This document shows positions 23,523 through 30,612 of a stretch of DNA of 43,539 nt, one piece after another. Position 1 is the stretch's first letter. Each line of letters opens with the position of its first letter. Below the pieces are notes generated by a model that did no database searches, was not told where the DNA came from, and worked only from the letters and a program-made list of their open reading frames with translations. Made by a program: the position numbers and the translations under genes. This DNA comes from Phascolarctobacterium sp. Lineage in GTDB: Bacteria; Bacillota; Negativicutes; Acidaminococcales; Acidaminococcaceae. The stretch is from contig JAUNIS010000021.1 of NCBI GenBank assembly GCA_030523325.1, forward strand, positions 1 through 43,539, written 5' to 3'.

Positions 23523-23846
23523 ATTGCAAAAATCGAGGTGTTGCCTTTATTCTTCCGCCTTGTTTAAAAAAAATCTTTCGATTTTTATTGATATCTTTAT
23601 AATTTGCTGAGACTCTGCTGATTGAACTGATTACGAAAGAATTAGTGAAGTTATGCAGGTTTGCGATGAAATTTATTTTTGCGAAACTTTGTAGATCGTA
23701 AATGATTTTGCAAAGATTTTTAATTTTGTAATTATTAAATATAGACTTAAGCATTCATTATAATATATAATATTAATTTAGATGTTATTCAAATTTTAAT
23801 TTATGAGTTTCATACAAAAATAATGCGTATGAATATTGAGGTAGAA
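23523..23846. other. Gene-free AT-rich stretch
   Basis: About 320 bases between the tRNA terminator and the zinc-ribbon gene. A minus-strand open frame here has no ribosome-binding site and a low-complexity product, so I do not call it. A TATAAT at 23759-23764 could be the -10 box for the next gene, but no convincing -35 box is at the right distance. A short stretch at 23689-23707 loosely resembles a unit of the 2931-3043 repeats, with several mismatches. Confidence 0.6.
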
Positions 23847-24407
23847 ATGATTAGAACTTTAAACTTAGTATGTGCTGAATGTAAAGAGACCTATAATGCA
23901 GAAGGTTTGATTTATTATCGCGAGGATTTTATCAGTCGTGATTTCCAAGATGTGGAGTTGATTTGCCCTAAGTGTCATCAAGCGTGGATTGACAAGTGGA
24001 AGGTTAAATCTGCAGAATTTAAAGAGCTGCATGATAATTTATATGTAAATTTAGAGCTGGAGGATGGCACTTATTTTGAAGAGATGGATTGCACGCCTAT
24101 GGACGAGCATGGTCTTGTTGCTCTTGGTGTTGACTCTCCGGAAGAAGCGCAAAAGGCTGTGTATGAAATTTATCACGCTTGGGATTTAGAGCGCAAAGCA
24201 AATATTCTCAAGCATTGTAATTTCAAGGACGAGTTCATGAACACAACCTTTAGTTGTGAAACCTTTTCTGGCGAAAAATATGAAGACGTTGCTTTTCGTT
24301 TTACTATGCATGGTGATATGGAAACTGCTGTACCTGTTCCCGATTATATAAAGGAACAAGTTGCAGAGGCTTATGAAATTTACATAATGATTCATAAAAA
24401 CAAATAA
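23847..24407 (+). CDS. Hypothetical protein with an N-terminal zinc ribbon
   Basis: A 186-residue protein I do not recognise. Near the start it has two Cys pairs, CAEC and CPKC, about 30 residues apart, which look like a zinc ribbon. The rest is acidic, without membrane segment or signal peptide, and contains a second part (EEAQKAVYEIYHAWDLERKA) of helical character. The start at 23847 is preferred because GAGG (23838-23841) lies 5 bases upstream; an upstream in-frame ATG at 23823 has no ribosome-binding site. The ribosome release factor gene prfC starts 9 bases after the stop, so the two are likely cotranscribed. A role with nucleic acid or translation is only a guess from this position. Confidence 0.75.
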   Translation: MIRTLNLVCAECKETYNAEGLIYYREDFISRDFQDVELICPKCHQAWIDKWKVKSAEFKELHDNLYVNLELEDGTYFEEMDCTPMDEHGLVALGVDSPEEAQKAVYEIYHAWDLERKANILKHCNFKDEFMNTTFSCETFSGEKYEDVAFRFTMHGDMETAVPVPDYIKEQVAEAYEIYIMIHKNK

Positions 24408-24416
24408 GGAGTAACA

Positions 24417-26030
24417 ATGGAGCAAGAATTTTTAAATAAAATTGACAAGCGTCGCACCTTTGCCATTATCTCTCACCCTGATGCCGGCAAAACTACATTG
24501 ACTGAAAAACTCCTTCTCTATGGTGGAGCGATTCACTTAGCAGGTAGCGTTAAGGCAAGAAAAACTGCTAAGCATGCAGTGTCTGACTGGATGGAAATTG
24601 AAAAGCAACGTGGAATCTCCGTTACATCTTCCGTACTTCAATTTGACTACGATGGTTATCGCGTTAATATTTTGGATACCCCTGGTCACCAAGACTTCTC
24701 TGAAGATACTTATAGAACCCTGATGGCAGCTGACTCAGCAGTTATGCTTATCGATGCGGCTAAGGGCGTGGAACCACAAACGAAAAAATTATTCTGGGTT
24801 TGTCATCGTCGTCATCTGCCAATCTTCACTTTTGTCAACAAGCTAGACCGTTACGGACGCAATCCTTTCGATTTGATGGACGAGTTAGAAAAGATTCTGA
24901 ACATCCGTGCTTATCCTATTAATTGGCCTATAGGTATTGATGGTCATTATAAAGGTGTTTATGACCGCTTGGAAAACACGGTACAGCTTTTCGAGGACGA
25001 CACCTCCCACGGCGCGAATAAATTAAAATCCACAACTGGTTCCTTGGACGATCCGAAAATCCGTGAACTTTTAGGCGACGAGCTTTATGAAAATCTTTGC
25101 AACGACATTGAGCTCTTAGACATGGCTGGAGACGAATTTGATTTAGAAAAGGTTAAAGCAGGGGAGCTTACTCCTATGTTCTTTGGTAGCGCCATGACGA
25201 ATTTTGGCGTGCAACCCTTCTTGGAAAAATTTCTGGAGCTTAGTCCCAAGCCGCAGCCTCGTCTTTTGGCTGATGGGGGAACTATTGAACCTGAAAATGA
25301 TAAGTTTAGTGCTTTTATTTTCAAAATTCAAGCCAATATGAATCCTGCTCATCGCGACCGCATTTCCTTTATGCGTATTTGTTCTGGTAAATTCACCAAG
25401 GATATGCAGGTTTATCATAAGGAAACAGGTAAGCCCATCAAGCTTGCTATGCCTCAACAATTTTTGGCACAAGAAAGAACTATCGTAGAAGAAGCTTATC
25501 CTGGGGATATCATCGGTATCTTTGACCCTGGTATCTTTGGTATTGGTGATTCTCTGTCAGACAATTCTTTAAAGCTGAAGTTCGAAGAATTTCCGGTTTT
25601 CCCACCAGAAATTTTTGCTCGCGTGCAACCCAAGGACTCTTTGAAGCGCAAACAATTCGAAAAAGGCATTATGCAATTATCCCAAGAAGGTGCAATCCAA
25701 GTCTTCAAGCAAGAGGGTGTGGGCATGGAAAGCTATATCGTGGGCGTAGTAGGTGAGCTACAGCTCGAGGTTCTCGAATACAGACTCAACAACGAATATC
25801 GTGCTGAGCTTTTGATGAATACCTTGCCCTATAGTGTTGCTCGTTGGGTTTATGCGCCTGACAAAAAAGCTCTTGATAATATGAAGGGCCTTGATAATGG
25901 TATGCTGGTATTTGATAAGAAGGATAGACCTGTTATCTTAGTTAATAACGAATGGTCCTTGAATTGGATTCTTGATCGTAACCCAGGAATCGAATTCCTC
26001 ACCGTTCCCACAGATGTAGAACAAATTTAA
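24417..26030 (+). CDS. prfC: Peptide chain release factor 3
   Basis: A translational GTPase that removes RF1/RF2 from the ribosome after termination. The 537-residue protein has the G1 loop ISHPDAGKTTLTEKLLLYGG, switch motifs EKQRGISV and DTPGHQDFSEDT, and the G4 motif NKLDR, followed by the RF3-specific domains with LSPKPQPR, MNPAHRDRISFMRICSGKF and FPPEIFARVQPKD. RF3 is distinguished from EF-G by the SVKARKTAKHAVSDWM-type insert after G1, seen here. Length is within the normal range. An AAGGAG ribosome-binding site precedes the ATG, and a glycosyltransferase follows 9 bases later. Confidence 0.97.
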   Translation: MEQEFLNKIDKRRTFAIISHPDAGKTTLTEKLLLYGGAIHLAGSVKARKTAKHAVSDWMEIEKQRGISVTSSVLQFDYDGYRVNILDTPGHQDFSEDTYRTLMAADSAVMLIDAAKGVEPQTKKLFWVCHRRHLPIFTFVNKLDRYGRNPFDLMDELEKILNIRAYPINWPIGIDGHYKGVYDRLENTVQLFEDDTSHGANKLKSTTGSLDDPKIRELLGDELYENLCNDIELLDMAGDEFDLEKVKAGELTPMFFGSAMTNFGVQPFLEKFLELSPKPQPRLLADGGTIEPENDKFSAFIFKIQANMNPAHRDRISFMRICSGKFTKDMQVYHKETGKPIKLAMPQQFLAQERTIVEEAYPGDIIGIFDPGIFGIGDSLSDNSLKLKFEEFPVFPPEIFARVQPKDSLKRKQFEKGIMQLSQEGAIQVFKQEGVGMESYIVGVVGELQLEVLEYRLNNEYRAELLMNTLPYSVARWVYAPDKKALDNMKGLDNGMLVFDKKDRPVILVNNEWSLNWILDRNPGIEFLTVPTDVEQI

Positions 26031-26039
26031 GGAAAGATT

Positions 26040-26765
26040 ATGGCTGAACGTATGCAAATATTAGGAGTTCCTGTGGATCCCATGACTATGCAAGAAGCAG
26101 TTGCTAAAATTACGACTCGTACTTTAGAAGGCAAGCAAACCTTCGTAGTCACTGCCAATGCGGAGATTATCATGATGTGTCAGGAAAATCCTGCTTATAA
26201 AGAAATTGTGAGCAACAAGGCAGATATTGTTCTTGCTGATGGAGCTGGTGCAGTGTGGGCTGGTCGTTATAAGGGCTACGAAGTTCCTGAACGTGTAGCT
26301 GGCTACGATTTATATCGCAATCTTCTAGACCAAGGTCGCCAGCATGAGATGAAGTCCTTCTTTTTTGGTGGTTCTCCAGCTATCGCCGAGACAGCTAAAA
26401 CTAAAGTAGAAGAGTTGTACCCAGGTGTCAAGGTTGTGGGCACACACAATGGATATTTTAAGGATGAAGACGTGCCCGATATTATTGACGAAATTAATCA
26501 GTCCGGTGCTGATTATCTTTTTATCGCCTTGGGTGCACCTAAACAAGAAAATTGGATTATGGCTCACAAGGACGAATTAAAGTGCAAGCTTTTCATGGGA
26601 ATCGGCGGTAGCTTTGATGTTCTCGCAGGCAAGATGGAGCGAGCACCTAAATGGATGCAGGACGCAAGTCTTGAATGGCTCTTTCGTTTGTACAAGCAGC
26701 CTTCTCGTTTCATGAGAATGATGGCGTTGCCCAAATTTGTCCTCAAGGTAATCTTTAGCAAGTGA
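26040..26765 (+). CDS. WecG/TagA/CpsF-family glycosyltransferase
   Basis: A family 26 glycosyltransferase of 241 residues. The signatures are ILGVPVDPMTMQEAV at the start, TANAEIIMMCQENPAYKEIV (interpreted as the lipid-acceptor side), ADGAGAVWAGRYKG with the conserved Asp, FFFGGSPAIAE, and GAPKQENWI plus GIGGSFDVLAGKMERAPKWMQ near the end. Members add N-acetylmannosamine or related sugars to a lipid-linked GlcNAc for teichoic acid, enterobacterial antigen or capsule. Which polymer is made here cannot be told. In a diderm Firmicute a surface polysaccharide is more likely than wall teichoic acid. AAGGAAAG serves as ribosome-binding site. Confidence 0.93.
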   Translation: MAERMQILGVPVDPMTMQEAVAKITTRTLEGKQTFVVTANAEIIMMCQENPAYKEIVSNKADIVLADGAGAVWAGRYKGYEVPERVAGYDLYRNLLDQGRQHEMKSFFFGGSPAIAETAKTKVEELYPGVKVVGTHNGYFKDEDVPDIIDEINQSGADYLFIALGAPKQENWIMAHKDELKCKLFMGIGGSFDVLAGKMERAPKWMQDASLEWLFRLYKQPSRFMRMMALPKFVLKVIFSK

Positions 26766-26798
26766 TTTAAATAAAAATTTAAAACATTTGCCAATTCA

Positions 26799-26827
26799 TA
26801 GACAAATAACTTTACTTGTATTATAAT
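26799..26827 (+). promoter_or_regulatory. Sigma-70-type promoter, probably for psd-pssA
   Basis: TAGACA (26799-26804) and TATAAT (26822-26827) are spaced by exactly 17 bases, eleven of twelve positions matching consensus. The predicted transcription start falls inside the hairpin at 26830-26861. Confidence 0.7.
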
Positions 26828-26829
26828 TA

Positions 26830-26871
26830 TGTGATGGAATGGATGAGTGTGTTCCATCACATTTTTATTTT
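26830..26871 (+). terminator. Rho-independent terminator-like hairpin before psd
   Basis: TGTGATGGAA (26830-26839) pairs perfectly with TTCCATCACA (26852-26861), followed by TTTTTATTTTG. It can end the prfC-glycosyltransferase transcript, but it begins only two bases after a good -10 box. Confidence 0.8.
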
Positions 26872-26905
26872 GTTATTTTGTTTCTAAGAAAGCGAGATCC
26901 TGAAG

Positions 26906-27535
26906 ATGTTCATCGTTAAAGATGGTTATTATTATGTTGGTATTACTTTGGCAATTGCTGTCGTAACTTTTTTCACCTTGGGTGCGAGCATGGCAGTAAT
27001 TCCTTTAGTATTAGCTTTATATTTTGCATATTTCTTCCGCGATTTTCATCGCATCACCCCACCTGACGAAAACATCCTTTATGCTCCGGCCGATGGTACA
27101 GTCATGAAGGTAGAAGAAATTTATGAAGACGAGTATTTATTTACGGAATGCAAAAAGGTTACCATTTTTCTATCTGTCTTTAACGTTCATACTAATAGAG
27201 CTCCATTAGGCGGCGAGATTAAATATCAACGTTATACAGTTGGTGGTTTTATTCCTGCCGATGACAGACGTGCCACTTTTATGAACGAACGTCATGCTAT
27301 TGGTGTCGACAATGGCGAGTTTCAATACATGGTTATTCAGGTAGCAGGTCTCTTGGCTCGTCGTATCGTCTCTTGGGTTACCCTTGGTCACCGTTTAGAG
27401 CAGGGTGAAACATATGGCATGATTAAATTTGGTTCCAGTACTGAGCTCATTGTTCCTAAAAGTGTAGAGATTTGCGTTAAAAAAGGACAATCAGTTACTG
27501 GTGGTATTACTGTAATCGGAAGGATTAAGGCATGA
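26906..27535 (+). CDS. psd: Phosphatidylserine decarboxylase proenzyme
   Basis: Converts phosphatidylserine to phosphatidylethanolamine at the membrane. The 209-residue protein is the short form. A hydrophobic N-terminal region (about 8-40) anchors it. YAPADGTVMKVEE, FLSVFNVHTNRAP and the His/Asp-rich middle match the family, and MIKFGSSTELIVP holds the self-cleavage site, expected between G176 and S177, where the Ser becomes the pyruvoyl group. The stop codon overlaps the pssA start by 4 bases, so substrate-making and substrate-using enzymes are coupled. The ribosome-binding site is weak. Confidence 0.95.
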   Translation: MFIVKDGYYYVGITLAIAVVTFFTLGASMAVIPLVLALYFAYFFRDFHRITPPDENILYAPADGTVMKVEEIYEDEYLFTECKKVTIFLSVFNVHTNRAPLGGEIKYQRYTVGGFIPADDRRATFMNERHAIGVDNGEFQYMVIQVAGLLARRIVSWVTLGHRLEQGETYGMIKFGSSTELIVPKSVEICVKKGQSVTGGITVIGRIKA

Positions 27536-28230
27536 AGATAGAACGTATAATTCCTAATGGCATTAGCCTTTTAAGTTTGGTCTTTGGTTTGATGGCCATT
27601 ATAAAAGCAGTGGAAAAAGATTTTTTCTGGTCTCCAATTTTAATTGTCCTTGCATGCATTGCCGATTCCTGTGACGGACGTGCAGCTCGTGCTCTTGCTA
27701 AATGGAAGGGGCTTCCTCCAAGTGGCAGCGAGTTTGGTAAAGAGATGGATAGTCTTTGTGATTTAGGTTCCTTTGGTGTTGCTCCTGCCATTATGATTTA
27801 CTTATATGGACTGCAGGACTTGGGAATCATCGGGCAGTTAATCGCAGGCATTTACGCAAGCTGTGGTTGTTTGCGTCTTGCTCGTTTTAACTGTAATACT
27901 GGCACTGTGTCTGGTTATTTCCAGGGTATGCCCATCCCTGCAGGTGCTTGCTGTTTAGCAAGCTATGTTTTTAGCGGACTTACTTATGGTCCTTGGATTT
28001 GTGGTGCTTTTACTTTTGTTGTAGGTATCATTCTTTATTCCAATGTTAAATTCCCGGACTTTAAAGGTCACGGCAATCCTTTGTATAAGCTGCCGGTTCT
28101 CATCGGCTTTATTTTAGGCGCAGCTATTTTATACAGTAAGCCTTCTGCATATCTTTTTGCAGGCATGTTCACCTACACAGCCATTGGTGTTATTAATTAT
28201 CTTTATTGTGCATTGACAGGTAAAGACTAA
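27532..28230 (+). CDS. pssA: CDP-diacylglycerol-serine O-phosphatidyltransferase
   Basis: Makes phosphatidylserine from CDP-diacylglycerol and serine. The 232-residue protein has several membrane helices and the CDP-alcohol phosphotransferase motif: SCDGRAARALAK, then GSEFGKEMDSLCDLGSFG. The conserved Asp, Gly, Ala-Arg and two late Asp are all present, and FGVAP is typical of PssA. However, the gap between the AR pair and the Gly is 15 residues here instead of the usual 8, because of an extra KWKGLPP-like segment. The start overlaps psd (ATGA). The pair supplies phosphatidylethanolamine, which fits a diderm envelope. Confidence 0.94.
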   Translation: MKIERIIPNGISLLSLVFGLMAIIKAVEKDFFWSPILIVLACIADSCDGRAARALAKWKGLPPSGSEFGKEMDSLCDLGSFGVAPAIMIYLYGLQDLGIIGQLIAGIYASCGCLRLARFNCNTGTVSGYFQGMPIPAGACCLASYVFSGLTYGPWICGAFTFVVGIILYSNVKFPDFKGHGNPLYKLPVLIGFILGAAILYSKPSAYLFAGMFTYTAIGVINYLYCALTGKD

Positions 28231-28245
28231 AGGAGATTCTTAAAA

Positions 28246-29532
28246 ATGCATTATGCCGATATAATCATGATTCCTTTTCAGGCTCTGATTGTATTTTTCA
28301 CCGTTTATTATTTCTTTATTTCTTGGTTCGGACTTTTTGGTAAGAAAAAAGAGGTAAAGCTTTACGATAATTCTAAAACCTTCGCTATGATTGTCTGCGC
28401 TCATAACGAAGACAAGGTAATTGCTCAACTCGTAGAAAATTTAAAACGCTTGCGTTACCCAGACGAAAAGTATGACATTTTTGTCGTTGCTGATAATTGC
28501 TCCGATAACACGGCTCAGGTCGCTCGCGAGGCTGGGGCCGAGGTCCACGAACGTTTTAGTGACGAAGGCAAGGGCAAGGGCTTCGCCATGGACTGGATGT
28601 TCGAACGTCTCTTTAAAATGGAAAGACAATATGATGCAGTCTGCGTCTTTGATGCGGATAATTTAGTACATCTTGATTTCCTTAAAGAAATGTGCAGCCA
28701 TTTAAATAATGGGGAACAGCTCATCCAGGGCTATCTTGACTCCAAGAACCCTGAAGATACTTGGATCTCCGGGGTCTTTTCCATTAGCTTCTGGATCGTT
28801 AATCACGTCTGGCATTTAGCAAAATACAATATGGGCTTATCCTGTTGTTTAGGTGGCACGGGTATGTGCATTGATACCAAGCTTTTAAAAAGATACGGCT
28901 GGGGTGCAACCTGCTTAACCGAAGACATGGAATTCACCATGAAGGCGATCATGGAAAATATTCCTACCACTTGGGCTCATGATGCAATCATTTACGATGA
29001 AAAACCTTTAACATTTACAGCGGCATGGAATCAGCGTCAACGTTGGGCACAAGGACATTTTGATGTTTGTCATCGTTATCTTCCGAAAATGTTTATGAAA
29101 GGACTAAGGGAACACGATATTGTTGTTTTAGATTGCACCGTCAATCTTTTTCAACCATATTTCTTAATGATTTCTACTTTTTTCGTTTTGTGTTCCTACG
29201 TTTATACTTTTTATCCCTTCTATACCAACGTACTCTATACTATTTTACCTTTAGAGATTTGGCAAATCATCGGTCTTGGGCAATATATTTTCCCCGTTGC
29301 CGTTTTATGGAAGATTCGCGCAAGCTTAAAGAGCTGGCTCTATCTTTTATTGTATCCGATTTTTATTTACAGCTGGATTCCTATCACAGCAATTGGTTGG
29401 TGGCACCGTAACGATCACGAATGGTCTCACACTGCTCATACTCGTGGTGTAAGCTTTGACGAAATTGTCATTCCTGACGATGCTGTTAACGAAGGGCCTA
29501 AACAAATTGACTTTACTAAGAAGAAAAAATAA
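28246..29532 (+). CDS. Processive-type family 2 glycosyltransferase, membrane protein
   Basis: The 428-residue protein has the four hallmarks of cellulose/chitin/PNAG-type synthases: a first Asp in VVADNCSDNT, the DxD motif FDADN (D136, D138), TED (225-227) and QxxRW within NQRQRWAQG (from about Q263). One membrane helix precedes the catalytic domain (about 8-30) and about three follow (FLMISTFFVLCSYVY, IIGLGQYIFPVAVLW, LYPIFIYSWIPITAIGWW). That layout suits a polymer synthase that also exports its product; the sugar is not known. No PilZ domain is present. An AAAGGAG site precedes the ATG. Three small secreted or membrane proteins follow closely and may be accessory. Confidence 0.9.
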   Translation: MHYADIIMIPFQALIVFFTVYYFFISWFGLFGKKKEVKLYDNSKTFAMIVCAHNEDKVIAQLVENLKRLRYPDEKYDIFVVADNCSDNTAQVAREAGAEVHERFSDEGKGKGFAMDWMFERLFKMERQYDAVCVFDADNLVHLDFLKEMCSHLNNGEQLIQGYLDSKNPEDTWISGVFSISFWIVNHVWHLAKYNMGLSCCLGGTGMCIDTKLLKRYGWGATCLTEDMEFTMKAIMENIPTTWAHDAIIYDEKPLTFTAAWNQRQRWAQGHFDVCHRYLPKMFMKGLREHDIVVLDCTVNLFQPYFLMISTFFVLCSYVYTFYPFYTNVLYTILPLEIWQIIGLGQYIFPVAVLWKIRASLKSWLYLLLYPIFIYSWIPITAIGWWHRNDHEWSHTAHTRGVSFDEIVIPDDAVNEGPKQIDFTKKKK

Positions 29533-29545
29533 GGAGGAAGCTTCC

Positions 29546-30028
29546 ATGTTGAAAAAAATTCTTGGCATTGCTTTATGCCTCATAGCTCTTAGCATTCCTG
29601 TTTTTGCTGCTGAACAACCTAAGGTTGACGCAGCTGTTGATCAAGCAACAATCCAAGGATATATTCCTCTTTGGACTAATGGTAATACAACTTTATATGC
29701 AGATCCTGCTTTCATTCGTTATGGTAAAAGCTCTGACCCTGCTCATAAAGAACATAATATTTGTGCGGTATCCACCTTGTTAACTACAGAAGGCGAGGAC
29801 ATTGCTACCGGTAATCTTGTTATTTATGATTTAAATTGCGTTACCAAGAAAACATTCTACGAAAAAATTGTAGATGTTAAAAAGAATAAAAAGGTTTCCG
29901 AGCAAAACTTTAAGAAACCTGTTGCAGTACCTGCATCCGCTAAAAATACGATTGCTCAAGAGGTTGCTAGATTGAAGGAAATCGAACAATTACAAACCTT
30001 TAATAATGCAATACGTTATGGTAACTAA
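29546..30028 (+). CDS. Secreted hypothetical protein
   Basis: A 160-residue protein with a clear Sec signal peptide (KK, then LGIALCLIALSIPVFA, cleavage expected after the A-x-A at about 21-23). The mature part contains GYIPLWTNGNTTLYADPAFI and NLVIYDLNCVTKKTFYEKIV, patterns of a small beta-rich domain of the kind seen in surface-adhesion protein regions, but I cannot name the family. The start at 29546 is fixed by AAGGAGGAAG directly upstream and by the signal peptide; the frame is open further upstream inside the glycosyltransferase gene. It lies 13 bases after that gene and 10 before the next. Confidence 0.8.
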   Translation: MLKKILGIALCLIALSIPVFAAEQPKVDAAVDQATIQGYIPLWTNGNTTLYADPAFIRYGKSSDPAHKEHNICAVSTLLTTEGEDIATGNLVIYDLNCVTKKTFYEKIVDVKKNKKVSEQNFKKPVAVPASAKNTIAQEVARLKEIEQLQTFNNAIRYGN

Positions 30029-30038
30029 GGAGAACTGA

Positions 30039-30305
30039 ATGCTTTATCTCTTATATTTTTTAGTAATCGGCTCCGTAGCAATTGTTTGTAAAATACTCTA
30101 CAATATTTTTCCCATGTTCGGGCTTGGAGTCTCCGCCATTATGGTCTGCTTCTTTTTGTGGCTTTTTGTTTTCAAAAGAAGAAACGACCGTTATGTCGGC
30201 ATGGATCCTAACCGTAGTATCAAGGAGCAGGAAGAAGAACGCATGCGTAAAAAATTAGAAGAAGCGAATAAAGCTCCTGAGCAAAACGCGGGGGAGGACA
30301 AGTAA
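30039..30305 (+). CDS. Small membrane protein with a charged C-terminal tail
   Basis: An 88-residue protein of unknown family. Two membrane helices are visible (YLLYFLVIGSVAIVCKILY and LGVSAIMVCFFLWLFVF), followed by a basic patch KRRN and a highly charged tail (EQEEERMRKKLEEANKA) likely to form a short coiled coil in the cytoplasm. An AAGGAGA ribosome-binding site sits just upstream. Its end touches the start of the next tiny gene. Its place behind a processive glycosyltransferase and its two-helix build recall small accessory subunits such as PgaD/IcaD, by analogy only. Confidence 0.75.
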   Translation: MLYLLYFLVIGSVAIVCKILYNIFPMFGLGVSAIMVCFFLWLFVFKRRNDRYVGMDPNRSIKEQEEERMRKKLEEANKAPEQNAGEDK

Positions 30306-30473
30306 ATGAACATTTGGGCTATCCTTTACCTCATCTTCTGCATCGGCGCTTTCATTTATTCCTTCCGCATGGAAAATGCAGTTTATCGTCGCTGCTTTCA
30401 AATTTCCGCTATGTCATCCCTGATTCTTTACGCACTGTATTTTATCTTTGCATGGTCTCTTGGCAAATTATAA
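30306..30473 (+). CDS. 55-residue two-helix membrane protein
   Basis: A very short gene starting directly after the stop of the previous one (TAAATG). The product begins MNIWAILYLIFCIGAFIY and ends LYALYFIFAWSLGKL, giving two hydrophobic helices joined by a basic turn (MENAVYRRC). GGGGGAGG lies upstream as ribosome-binding site, and a terminator starts 8 bases after the stop, so it ends the operon. The tight packing with neighbours, membrane character and ribosome-binding site support a real gene. A longer overlapping frame from 30314 is a shadow. Function unknown. Confidence 0.7.
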   Translation: MNIWAILYLIFCIGAFIYSFRMENAVYRRCFQISAMSSLILYALYFIFAWSLGKL

Positions 30474-30480
30474 AACTTAT

Positions 30481-30511
30481 CGGCAAAGCTTTTGGCTTTG
30501 CCGATTTTTTA
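30481..30511 (+). terminator. Rho-independent terminator ending the psd-glycosyltransferase group
   Basis: CGGCAAAGC (30481-30489), a five-base loop and GCTTTGCCG (30495-30503) form a perfect nine-pair stem followed by ATTTTTTA. Confidence 0.92.
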
Positions 30512-30612
30512 TTTTTAAGCAGGAATTTTATGATTAAGAGAGAAATTTAGTAAGATGAGAATATGGTGAAGTTTCACTATTTTTAATGAATATTATGTAA
30601 GGAGAAAATCCT

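Noticed and set aside
23521..23754. Minus-strand 77-residue frame in the gap after tRNA-Pro
   Set aside because: Low-complexity product, no ribosome-binding site, and one end runs into the tRNA terminator.
30314..30550. 78-residue protein in this frame
   Set aside because: It overlaps the better-supported 55-codon membrane gene, has a His/Leu-rich composition without family features and reads through the terminator hairpin.
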